This document shows positions 26,306 to 34,523 of a stretch of 64,000 bases of DNA, piece by piece. The stretch lies in assembly GCF_000212735.1 (NCBI RefSeq), contig NC_015510.1:7813001-7877000 (forward strand). Reading direction: 5' to 3'. Every line of letters begins with the position of its first letter. Position 1 is the stretch's first letter. The DNA is from Haliscomenobacter hydrossis DSM 1100 (lineage in GTDB: Bacteria; Bacteroidota; Bacteroidia; Chitinophagales; Saprospiraceae). The translations under genes and the position numbers were made by a program. Under the pieces are notes generated by a model. The model saw nothing but the letters and a program-made list of their open reading frames with translations. It was not told the DNA's origin and searched no databases.

Positions 26306-29300
26306 ATGTACAAATTTTTCATCCTGCTGTTTTTATGTTTTTTTACCCTTACCGCTTTTTCCCAAAAGAGAATTTTGGTCTTCTCCAAAACCATGGGATG
26401 GCGACACAACTCCATTCAACGGGGTATCCAATTCTTTCAGGATTGGGGCAAAAGCAACGGAGTAGCCGTTGACACCACTGAGGATAGCAATAAATTCACC
26501 GAGGAAAACCTCAAGCGGTACAACGCAGTGGTTTGGCTGAGCACGACAGGCGATGTATTGAGCCCGTCGCAGCAAGTCAATTTTGAGCGCTACATCCAGG
26601 CGGGTGGGGGCTACATGGGCATCCATGCGGCTTCAGACACCGAGTATGGCTGGCCTTGGTACAACAAACTGATGGGCGGCTATTTTGCCAGTCACCCCCG
26701 CAACAACATCCAAAAGGGGACGATGACGGTAATGGATCGGACGCATGCTTCGACTCAACACCTCGATCCTACTTTTGACCATGTTGACGAGTTTTACGAT
26801 TTTAAATCCCTGCGAACCGATTTGATCAAACCTTTGATCAAAGTGGATGAAAAATCGTACAAGGAGGGGAAAATGGGCGATTACCACCCCATGGCCTGGT
26901 ACCATGAGTTTGATGGGGGCAAGTCTTTTTACTCTAACTTCGGGCACACTTGGGAGTCTTTTGAAGATCCAAAAATTCAAAAACACTTTATTGGTGGTCT
27001 ACAATGGGCCATGTCCGAAAAGCTGGATTATGCCAAAGCCAAAAGTGAGCTAGCCCCCGATCCTGCGCGCTTCACCAAAACGGTGCTGGTCAACAACCTG
27101 GATGAGCCTACCGAATTGACGGTTTTGCCCAATGGTAAGGTGTTGTTTACCGAACGTAAAGGAAAGGTTAAACTGTGGAGTCCGCAAACGGGTGCCATCA
27201 AAGTGGTCGCCAACATGGACTTGTTTACCCAACATGAGTACGGACTAATGGGCATTGGTGCCGACCCACAATACGAGCAAACCAAACGCATCTTCCTGTA
27301 CTATACGCCAAAAGACGCAAGCCGGGAAAACCGACTGGCTCAATTTGTGTACGATGACCAAAAGGATACTTTGCTTTTGGGCTCTGAAAAAATCGTTTTG
27401 CGGGTACCCGTGAAAAAAGACGGATGTTGCCATACGGGTGGCTCTATTGCTTTTGATGGCCAAGGCAACCTCTTTTTGAGTACCGGCGACGATACCAACC
27501 CCTTTGAGTCGGATGGTTATGGACCCATCGATGGTCGTCCTGGCCGGAGTGGCTTTGATGCCCGCTTTACTTCATCCAATACCAATGACTTGCGGGGAAA
27601 AGTATTGCGCATCAAAGTACAAAATGACGGAAGCTATACCATTCCCGAAGGCAACCTGTATCCTGAAGGAACAGCCAAAACCAAGCCCGAGATTTTTGTC
27701 ATGGGTTGCCGCAACCCCTACCGTATTTCGGTGGACAAACGTACCGGCTTTGTCTACTGGGGTGACGTAGGCCCGGATGCCGGAGAAGACAACGCCGACC
27801 GTGGCCCACGCGGTCATTGTGAATTCAACCAGGCCCAAAAGGCAGGTTATTTTGGCTGGCCCTTGTTTGTTGGGAACAACAAACCCTACCGGCGTTGGGA
27901 TTTTGACGCCAAAACTGCCGGGACTGCTTTTGATCCCAAAAAACCGGTCAACGAAAGTGCACACAACACGGGTTTGATCGAATTGCCTCCTGCACAATCA
28001 CCGCTGGTGTGGTACCCCTATACGGTTTCTCCCGAATTTCCCTTGATGGGCAAAGGTGGACGCAACCCGATGGCTGGTCCCGTATATTACGCTGATGATT
28101 ATAAAAATGCCCCCAATCGATTCCCGAACTACTACAACGGCAAGTTTTTTGCCTATGAGTGGATGCGCGATTGGATCATGGTGTTTACGCTGGACGAAAA
28201 GGGCAATTTTGCCGATATGGAGCGTTTTGCCCCCAATATCCCTTTGTCTAATCCAATGGACATGGCCTTTCATACCGATGGAACCTTGTATATGTTGGAG
28301 TATGGCAAAAAATGGTTCTCGGCCAATGAAGATGCGACCTTGTTTAAAATTGAATACAACCCAGGCAATTTGCCACCACAAGCCAAACTAGAGGCCAGCA
28401 CCACTGCCGGGAAAAAACCATTGGCGGTACAGTTCAATGCCCAGGCATCAAAAGATCCGGAGAGACAACCTTTGCAGTACGCCTGGGATTTTGGCAATGG
28501 CAAAAGTAGTACCCAACCCAATCCAGTGGCCAAATACAAATCTCCTGGATTTTATGAGGCCGAACTAACCGTAACCGATGCGCAAGGTAAATCCACCGCC
28601 TCCAAAGTGGGCATCCGGGTAGGCAACGAAACGCCCAAACTGGACCTGACGGTAAAAGGCAACCAAACCTTTTTCTTCCCCGGAAAACCACTGGAATACG
28701 CCGTAAAGGTGAGCGACAAAGAAGATGGTACGGTAGGAAAAGGCATCAGTAGCGAAGATGTTGCGGTGAGCCTCAACTACATCGAAGGCTTTGACCGTAC
28801 CATTGCCGCGCAAGGGCACCAGACCAATTCGGGATTCGTAGCTGGTAAACGTCTGATCGAATTGTCCGATTGTAAGTCTTGTCATCAAATGAAAGACAAG
28901 TCGGTGGGCCCTTCCTGGATGGACATTTCCAACAAGTACAAAGCCAGTTGGGAACCTGTAGCAGGTATCCTCGCCAATAAAATCCTCAAGGGTGGTAAAG
29001 GCGTTTGGGGTGAACAAGCGATGAATGCCCACCCACAATTGACGAAGTCGGAAGCGGAGTCAATGGCGGAATACATTTTGTCTTTGGCTAAAGACAAAAA
29101 GCCCGAAAATCGCCCATTGGCGGCCAGCATCAACTTGACCGAGCACGAGAAAAAACAAGAGGGAATGTACCTGATCAGTGCCAGTTACACCGATAAAGGT
29201 ATCCCCATGGTTGGTGCGCTGATTGCGAGTCAAACCATCGCCTTACGTTCACCGGTATTGTATGCTACCGAGGCAGACGCCAACCGCGAGATGATGCGTG

Positions 29301-29629
29301 CAAGGGCGAATAACCCCATGCAAGTAGCCAACGACAACGCCTATTTGCGCTTCAATGGCATTGACCTGCAAGGTGTTTCTCAACTGACCGTATTCACCAA
29401 AGGTTTTGGTGTAGGAGGTAAAATTGAATTGCGGGTCGGGTCACCGGAAGGGACTTTATTGGGAGAAACCAGGTTTCCGGGTAAAGACGATAAGGAAAAA
29501 AATGTACCACTTAAACTGACTGCATCAGCCCCTTCGGGTAAACAGGACATCTATCTGGTGTTCCGCAATCCGGACGCCAAGGGGAATTTCCTGGGCGGTG
29601 TGGAGAAGTTGGAATTCCTTAGTGAATAA
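26306..29629 (+). CDS. ThuA / sorbosone dehydrogenase-like / PKD / cytochrome c / CBM6 multidomain protein
   Basis: The protein of about 1107 aa has a signal peptide (FCFFTLTAFSQ). Domains in order: ThuA glutamine-amidotransferase-like (to about 240; GGGYMGIHAASD, YHPMAWYHEFDGG); PQQ-type glucose/sorbosone dehydrogenase propeller (about 255-690; CCHTGGSIAFD, RNPYRISVD); PKD (about 700-780; YAWDFGNGKSS); class I cytochrome c (DCKSCHQMKDKSVGP, haem motif CKSCH); and a C-terminal CBM6-like beta-sandwich. Such fusions occur in Bacteroidota and Planctomycetes. The likely role is oxidation of sugar-derived alcohol or aldehyde groups, with electrons passed to the fused haem. ATG 26306 is chosen; GTG 26303 is adjacent. 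Confidence 0.9.
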   Translation: MYKFFILLFLCFFTLTAFSQKRILVFSKTMGWRHNSIQRGIQFFQDWGKSNGVAVDTTEDSNKFTEENLKRYNAVVWLSTTGDVLSPSQQVNFERYIQAGGGYMGIHAASDTEYGWPWYNKLMGGYFASHPRNNIQKGTMTVMDRTHASTQHLDPTFDHVDEFYDFKSLRTDLIKPLIKVDEKSYKEGKMGDYHPMAWYHEFDGGKSFYSNFGHTWESFEDPKIQKHFIGGLQWAMSEKLDYAKAKSELAPDPARFTKTVLVNNLDEPTELTVLPNGKVLFTERKGKVKLWSPQTGAIKVVANMDLFTQHEYGLMGIGADPQYEQTKRIFLYYTPKDASRENRLAQFVYDDQKDTLLLGSEKIVLRVPVKKDGCCHTGGSIAFDGQGNLFLSTGDDTNPFESDGYGPIDGRPGRSGFDARFTSSNTNDLRGKVLRIKVQNDGSYTIPEGNLYPEGTAKTKPEIFVMGCRNPYRISVDKRTGFVYWGDVGPDAGEDNADRGPRGHCEFNQAQKAGYFGWPLFVGNNKPYRRWDFDAKTAGTAFDPKKPVNESAHNTGLIELPPAQSPLVWYPYTVSPEFPLMGKGGRNPMAGPVYYADDYKNAPNRFPNYYNGKFFAYEWMRDWIMVFTLDEKGNFADMERFAPNIPLSNPMDMAFHTDGTLYMLEYGKKWFSANEDATLFKIEYNPGNLPPQAKLEASTTAGKKPLAVQFNAQASKDPERQPLQYAWDFGNGKSSTQPNPVAKYKSPGFYEAELTVTDAQGKSTASKVGIRVGNETPKLDLTVKGNQTFFFPGKPLEYAVKVSDKEDGTVGKGISSEDVAVSLNYIEGFDRTIAAQGHQTNSGFVAGKRLIELSDCKSCHQMKDKSVGPSWMDISNKYKASWEPVAGILANKILKGGKGVWGEQAMNAHPQLTKSEAESMAEYILSLAKDKKPENRPLAASINLTEHEKKQEGMYLISASYTDKGIPMVGALIASQTIALRSPVLYATEADANREMMRARANNPMQVANDNAYLRFNGIDLQGVSQLTVFTKGFGVGGKIELRVGSPEGTLLGETRFPGKDDKEKNVPLKLTASAPSGKQDIYLVFRNPDAKGNFLGGVEKLEFLSE

Positions 29630-29638
29630 ATTAAACAC

Positions 29639-29800
29639 AAAAGTTTAGCACCCCGCGCCTGCGGCGGATTTTTTTCACCACAGATGACCACAGATTCACA
29701 CAGATTTTATGTCATATCTATAAAATCTGTGGCCATCTGTGGTCATCTGTGGTGAAATCAGCTCTATCAATTTCCGCCGCAGGCTGGGTGTTAAACTTTT
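29639..29800. repeat. 162-bp palindromic element with CTGTGGTCAT words
   Basis: The outer arms (AAAAGTTTAGCACCCCGC from 29639; complement ending at 29800) pair with one early mismatch, then CCTGCGGCGGA pairs with TCCGCCGCAGG. The inner arms are complementary runs of CACCACAGATGACCACAGAT and its reverse complement. The whole spacer element folds into one hairpin. No target duplication is evident. Confidence 0.85.
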
Positions 29801-29826
29801 ACATTTAAACAAAAAGAAAAGCAGAA

Positions 29827-29834
29827 TATCTTTG
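29827..29834 (+). promoter_or_regulatory. -7 box for the MOSC gene
   Basis: TATCTTTG matches TAnnTTTG, 36 bases before the ATG at 29871 and just downstream of the 162-bp hairpin. No -33 TTG is seen. Confidence 0.45.
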
Positions 29835-29870
29835 CCACTCAAAACGACTCCAAAACCCAACCTAACCCAC

Positions 29871-30680
29871 ATGTTCACCATCACCCAACTCCACATCTAC
29901 CCCGTCAAATCCCTGGCGGGTATTGCCCTTCAGGAAGCCAAAACGACCGAACGTGGCTTCGAATACGACCGCCGCTGGATGCTCATTGACGAAAACAACC
30001 AGTTTTTGACCCAGCGGAATATTGGGGCAATGGCTTTATTGGAGACCGAAATAGCAGAGCGTCAGCTTCGAATTCGGCACAAACTGCAACCCGAGCTAGG
30101 GAGTTTACAAGTGCCGCTAAAGGCTGATGGGTATGCCGAAACCGATGTCCAGATCTGGGACGATGTGTGTCGTGCATTATTGGTGAGCAGGGAAGCCGAT
30201 GCCTGGTTGAGTGAGGCAATGGGCAGCAATGTTCGCCTCGCCTACCTTCCCGATGATGCTCCGCGCCAGGTGGAACCTGAGCGTGTCACCATGCCGATCA
30301 ACGTCAGTTTTGCCGATGCCTATCCCTATTTATTGATCGGAGAAACTTCCTTAGAGGATTTGAACCAACGTTTGGCTGAGCCTGTACCCATGAATCGTTT
30401 TCGGCCCAATATCGTGTTTTCAGGGGGGGCGGCCAATCAGGAAGAGTCCTGGAGCGATTTGTTGATTGGCAAAACTACTTTTCGGGGCATCAAACCCTGC
30501 GGCCGTTGTATTTTGACCACTACGGATCAGCAGACTGGCTTGCGGCATGAAGCTGGTGAGCCACTCAAAACCCTGACTACGTACCGCAAACAGGGCAATA
30601 AGGTTTTGTTTGGAATGAATTTGATTGTTTTAGAGGAAGGGATTGTCCGGGTAGGGGATGAGCTGATGCCTTTACTCTAG
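29871..30680 (+). CDS. MOSC domain protein (MOSC_N + MOSC)
   Basis: The protein of 269 aa starts at ATG 29871 (MFTITQLHIYPVKSLAG), the usual beginning of the family. The MOSC N-terminal beta-barrel is residues 1-115 and the MOSC domain about 125-265, with the conserved Cys in KPCGRCILTT and the RFRPNIVF signature. MOSC proteins bind a sulfur-carrying molybdenum cofactor (as in YcbX or mARC) and reduce N-hydroxylated compounds. No ferredoxin domain is fused, so an external donor is needed. The gene stands alone behind its own promoter. Confidence 0.9.
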   Translation: MFTITQLHIYPVKSLAGIALQEAKTTERGFEYDRRWMLIDENNQFLTQRNIGAMALLETEIAERQLRIRHKLQPELGSLQVPLKADGYAETDVQIWDDVCRALLVSREADAWLSEAMGSNVRLAYLPDDAPRQVEPERVTMPINVSFADAYPYLLIGETSLEDLNQRLAEPVPMNRFRPNIVFSGGAANQEESWSDLLIGKTTFRGIKPCGRCILTTTDQQTGLRHEAGEPLKTLTTYRKQGNKVLFGMNLIVLEEGIVRVGDELMPLL

Positions 30681-30687
30681 TCTACAG

Positions 30688-31479
30688 CTATTGCAATGCC
30701 GTTCCACAATGGCTACAAAAATTCGCGTGGATGTCATTGCCAACGCTACATTCCGGACATTTTTTTTGTGCACTATCCGCCGCTTTCGACATTTCAACGC
30801 TGACGATACCCGTGGGGATGGCGATGATGGCATAACCCACAATCATGGCAATAGAAGAGATGAATTTTCCCAGATTGGTGCGGGGTACAATGTCACCATA
30901 ACCAACGGTAGTAATGGTGATGATGGCCCAATAGATGCTTTGAGGAATGCTCGTAAAACCATTTCTTCCTCCTTCCACAACGTACATCACCGTACCCAAT
31001 AAGATGTTTATGGTCATCACCGCAAAAAGGAAAATGGTGATTTTGTGCATACTGGCTTTTAGTGCCTTCATTAAGACGATGGATTCGGCGTTGAAGTTTG
31101 CCAGTTTTAAAATCCTGAAGACCCGCAATAACCGCAATATTCTGACCACCAATAAATAATTGGTGCCCCACACAAATAAACTCAGATAAGTGGGTAGAAT
31201 AGAAAGCAAATCCACTGCCCCCCAAAAACTGAATACATACCTGACCGTGTTGTGGCTGATGTATACCCTGAGCAGGTATTCGATGGTAAAAACGATGGTA
31301 ATCAGCCACTCTAAAATGTATAAAATTGTATGCAATGTTGGGGGTAAATTGGGCACACTGTCCACTATCGCAATGAAGACACTGAACAAAATGCACCACA
31401 AGAGGATAATATCAAACTGTCTGCCTTGTTTGGTATCACTATTGAATACGATTCGATACAGTTCTGCTTTGGACAACAT
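30688..31479 (-). CDS. voltage-gated-type potassium channel with C-terminal zinc ribbon
   Basis: The protein of 263 aa has six predicted membrane helices. The S4-like helix carries regularly spaced arginines at 113, 116, 119 and 122 (VVRILRLLRVFRIL). The selectivity filter TVGYGD is at 191-196, followed by the S6 helix. After S6 comes a short cytoplasmic tail ending in a zinc-ribbon pattern, CPEC at 241-244 and CSHC at 255-258. It is expected to form a tetrameric K+-selective channel. The ribbon could bind zinc and gate or tether the channel; this is inference. It is convergent with the MOSC gene (8 bases apart). Confidence 0.88.
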   Translation of the reverse strand: MLSKAELYRIVFNSDTKQGRQFDIILLWCILFSVFIAIVDSVPNLPPTLHTILYILEWLITIVFTIEYLLRVYISHNTVRYVFSFWGAVDLLSILPTYLSLFVWGTNYLLVVRILRLLRVFRILKLANFNAESIVLMKALKASMHKITIFLFAVMTINILLGTVMYVVEGGRNGFTSIPQSIYWAIITITTVGYGDIVPRTNLGKFISSIAMIVGYAIIAIPTGIVSVEMSKAADSAQKKCPECSVGNDIHANFCSHCGTALQ

Positions 31480-31507
31480 TTAGCTAAATTATAGACTGAT
31501 CAGTGTC

Positions 31508-31515
31508 CAAAGCTA
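31508..31515 (-). promoter_or_regulatory. -7 box for the potassium channel gene
   Basis: The minus strand reads TAGCTTTG, matching TAnnTTTG, 28 bases before the ATG at 31479. No -33 TTG at standard spacing. Confidence 0.45.
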
Positions 31516-31526
31516 CATAAAATCGC

Positions 31527-31688
31527 TATACCCCGCACGGGCAGGGCAGGTGAAATTTTGGCGAATTTATTTTTTGACCTGCAAGGCGCAAAGCGCAGAC
31601 GTAGCCAAAGCTACGGCGAGCATTTGCAACGTGGCAGGGCGAAAAAAGAAAGAGACAAAAATCACCTGGTCTACCCGTGCGGGGTATA
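31527..31688. repeat. 162-bp palindromic element with 15-bp perfect terminal inverted repeats
   Basis: TATACCCCGCACGGG at 31527-31541 is exactly complementary to 31674-31688. The pairing continues imperfectly inward (GGCAGG/CCTG, TGAAATTTT/AAAATCA) to a centre at GTAGCCAAAGCTAC. The spacer between the channel and patatin genes (328 bases) otherwise holds only the channel promoter and 31689-31807, in which I see nothing firm. From memory, sequences like the interior are dispersed in Saprospiria genomes; this needs a search. Confidence 0.85.
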
Positions 31689-31807
31689 CAAACAACAAGT
31701 GGATAAAATTTTGCGCTCATCAATAAGCTTTCTCTACTGTATACTTGTTTTCCAGCTTATAAACGTTTAAATTTTCAGGTAATTTTCCATCTTAAAACTT
31801 ACCCGAA

Positions 31808-32605
31808 ATGTTAAAGACAGGAATCGTTTTATCTGGCGGAGGTATCAAAGGTATGGCCCACCTCGGCCTCATTAAAGCCTTGCAAGAAACGGGCATAAAA
31901 TTTGACTGTATCACCGGGGCCAGTGCGGGTGCACTCACTGGCGCGCTGATAGCCGCAGGATACAGCCCTGAAGAAAGCCTGGAATTTTTTAAATCCACCC
32001 CCATTTTTAGCATTTATTACTATTCAACCTCAAAACCAGGTATCCTCGATTCTGAGAAATTTCGACCTGTTTTTGAAAAATATTTCCCGGAAGATGCATT
32101 TGAAACATTGCAGCGACCATTGCATGTGACCACCACCAATCTGGAAACGGGAGCCTGGGAAGTGCACCATACTGGCCCTTTGATCAATGTATTGTTGGCT
32201 TCGGCCTCATTGCCACCCGTATTTGCACCCATGCTCATTGATGGTGCCCTTCACGCTGATGGAGGCATCATGAACAACTTTCCGGTGGAGCCACTGGAAG
32301 CGAGTTGTAAGGTCATTCTTGGCAGTTATGTCCATCCGATTTCGCCAATCACCAGCAGCGATATTAAAACTTCAGTGCAGGTAGCCATGCGCTCAATGGA
32401 TCTGGCCCGTTTTGCCATCGTGCAGCCCAAGCTCAAACGGTGCCATTTTTTGTTTGCCCCTCCAGGAATCGAAGCCATCGGGATGCTCGATCGTAAAGTG
32501 ATTGACAAGGCTTTTTCCATTGGCTACGAAAACGCGCTGCTGGAAATGCCCCATTTGTTGAAGTTTTTAGAAAAAAAATGGGTCTATCCCATGGTTGCTG
32601 AATAA
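31808..32605 (+). CDS. patatin-like phospholipase (RssA/NTE type)
   Basis: The product of 265 aa has the oxyanion-hole motif SGGGIKGMAHLG (residues 9-20), the nucleophile elbow GASAG with the catalytic Ser, and the dyad Asp in DGGIMNNFP. It has no signal peptide, so it is likely cytoplasmic. The family hydrolyses acyl esters of phospholipids or lysophospholipids. It is followed 24 bases later by the LytS-type kinase gene in the same direction. Confidence 0.9.
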   Translation: MLKTGIVLSGGGIKGMAHLGLIKALQETGIKFDCITGASAGALTGALIAAGYSPEESLEFFKSTPIFSIYYYSTSKPGILDSEKFRPVFEKYFPEDAFETLQRPLHVTTTNLETGAWEVHHTGPLINVLLASASLPPVFAPMLIDGALHADGGIMNNFPVEPLEASCKVILGSYVHPISPITSSDIKTSVQVAMRSMDLARFAIVQPKLKRCHFLFAPPGIEAIGMLDRKVIDKAFSIGYENALLEMPHLLKFLEKKWVYPMVAE

Positions 32606-32629
32606 GTATACCGTTATTCGTACATATTT

Positions 32630-33658
32630 ATGCGCAGATCGAAAATTTATTGGCTTTGTCAGGTCTTTGGCTGGTTGGGCATGGTGGCCATCGAGACCAT
32701 CAATTTCACGTTTTTTATTGTCGGCAAGTTTAATCTGAGCTTTTTCCTTTTTTTCCTTTTCTCGGCATTCATGGGGATTGTTTTTACCCACGGCTTCAAA
32801 TTGATCCTCGCAAAGTTGAATTTTTTTCAGCGCAATACTTTCACCATTTGGAGTGGAGCACTTTTTTTCACCATGATCATGTCCATTTTGTTGACCACAG
32901 TGAATATTGGTTTTTATGCACTGTTGGGTAGCCCTTTGTCCCAATTGTTGTCCCCCATCAACCTTTTAGGCACCATCATGAATTGGATGCGTTATGTTGG
33001 CGTATGGGTGATCATCTATTTCATGTATCAGGTTTTGGAAATCAACAATGAATTAAAGCAAGAGAAATTAAAGGTGGAGGCCTTGGCCAAATCAACAGAA
33101 CTGGAATTGCTCCGGTCACAACTCAATCCCCATTTTTTGTTCAATGCCTTGAACAGCATCAAAGCGTTGATCAGCATCGATCAGGAAAAGAGCCGATCTG
33201 CCATTGTGCTGCTGGGAGAGTTGTTGCGTTTTACCCTCAATTACGGTCAGGAAAAAGAGATTGCCATACAAGCCGAGTTACAAGAAGTGCAGAAATACCT
33301 GGAATTAGAACAGATTCGCTTTGGCTCAAAATTACAGATAGATTGGCGAGTTGACGAACAAGTGCACAATCAGGTGATCCCACCGGGAACCATTCTTACC
33401 CTGGTTGAAAATGCCATCAAACACGGGCAAGCAGACGCCGAAGGGTTATTGCGCATCCGGGTAAAGCTCGATTTAGTTGATGCCGAAGTACACATCGAAA
33501 TCGCCAATTCTGGTCACTGGAAACCGGATGAAAGTCATCCAGGAGTGGGAATTCGCTTGATTCAACGCCGATTGGAGGCATTGTACGGTGGTAAAGCTAT
33601 TTTTAAGCAGTGGAGTGAACCAAATTGGGTGATTGTTCATTTAATAATTCCCAAGTGA
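32630..33658 (+). CDS. LytS/YehU-type sensor histidine kinase
   Basis: The protein of 342 aa has four predicted N-terminal membrane helices (to about residue 135), a short coiled linker, then the His_kinase motif (LRSQLNPHFLFNALN, phosphorylated His) and a HATPase domain (TLVENAIKHG, GVGIRLIQRRLE). There is no separate periplasmic sensor domain. It pairs with the LytTR regulator starting 42 bases downstream. Confidence 0.92.
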   Translation: MRRSKIYWLCQVFGWLGMVAIETINFTFFIVGKFNLSFFLFFLFSAFMGIVFTHGFKLILAKLNFFQRNTFTIWSGALFFTMIMSILLTTVNIGFYALLGSPLSQLLSPINLLGTIMNWMRYVGVWVIIYFMYQVLEINNELKQEKLKVEALAKSTELELLRSQLNPHFLFNALNSIKALISIDQEKSRSAIVLLGELLRFTLNYGQEKEIAIQAELQEVQKYLELEQIRFGSKLQIDWRVDEQVHNQVIPPGTILTLVENAIKHGQADAEGLLRIRVKLDLVDAEVHIEIANSGHWKPDESHPGVGIRLIQRRLEALYGGKAIFKQWSEPNWVIVHLIIPK

Positions 33659-33700
33659 AAGAATCGTTCCCACGCTTAGAGCTTGTTTAAACACCCTGCA

Positions 33701-34417
33701 ATGAAATACACTGCACTCATAGTGGAAGACGAGCACCTGGCTGCCGAAGAGCTGCGAAAGATGCTCACTTTACATCCTGAAATAGAGGTATCGGCCATTG
33801 CAGATTCAGTCTCTTCCGCTTTGGAGCAAATCCAGAAAATCAAACCTCAACTGCTCTTTTTAGACATCAACCTCCACGGCGCTTCGGGATTTGACTTGTT
33901 GGAAACTTTAGATGAAGTACCCCTGGTCATTTTTGTCACAGCCTACGATCAATACGCGCTCAAAGCTTTTGAAGTGAGCGCATTGGATTATTTGCTCAAA
34001 CCCATCAATCCACAACGGCTCAGCGAGGCCATTCAAAAAATTAAAAAACAGTTCGTTCCTAGTGAACAACAGGAACCTCGACTCAGCATTGACAAACGGA
34101 TTTTCATCAAAGACGGAGAACAATGCTTTTTTGTGCCCCTTTCAGAAATTCATCTCGTGGAAAGTGTGGGCAACTATGCGCGGGTTTACCATGGCAACAA
34201 CAAACCTTTGCTGCACAAATCGCTGAATTACCTTGAGGAAAAATTCCCCGAATCCCATTTTTTTCGAGCTAACCGACAGTTCATCATCAATATTTATTTC
34301 ATCCAAAACATCCAAAGTTATTTCAACAATACCTTACAAGTAGACATGCCAGGCGGAATAAAAATTGAAATCAGTCAACGCCAGTCCGTCAAATTCAAAG
34401 AACTAATGGGGGTGTAA
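33701..34417 (+). CDS. LytTR-family response regulator
   Basis: The protein of 238 aa starts at ATG 33701 (MKYTALIVEDEH); an in-frame start at 33683 adds six residues. The receiver domain has EDE near residues 9-11, phospho-Asp in LLFLDINLHG, Thr in VTAYDQ and Lys in LLKPI. The C-terminal LytTR DNA-binding domain runs from about residue 140 (FIKDGEQCFFVPL to FFRANRQFIIN). It is the cognate partner of the adjacent LytS-like kinase. Targets are unknown. Confidence 0.92.
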   Translation: MKYTALIVEDEHLAAEELRKMLTLHPEIEVSAIADSVSSALEQIQKIKPQLLFLDINLHGASGFDLLETLDEVPLVIFVTAYDQYALKAFEVSALDYLLKPINPQRLSEAIQKIKKQFVPSEQQEPRLSIDKRIFIKDGEQCFFVPLSEIHLVESVGNYARVYHGNNKPLLHKSLNYLEEKFPESHFFRANRQFIINIYFIQNIQSYFNNTLQVDMPGGIKIEISQRQSVKFKELMGV

Positions 34418-34523
34418 GTCATCCATCCGCACTCATCACTTTATAGCTGCACTCATGTAAATCCTTTTGCTTTGTAGTCGCGATGCACTCATTTTTGTGG
34501 AAGTGATCATCAAAGACGCCAGC

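Noticed and set aside
24139-31688. Insertion sequences behind the 162-bp palindromes
   Set aside because: No transposase frame inside, and I could not find target-site duplications at the ends.
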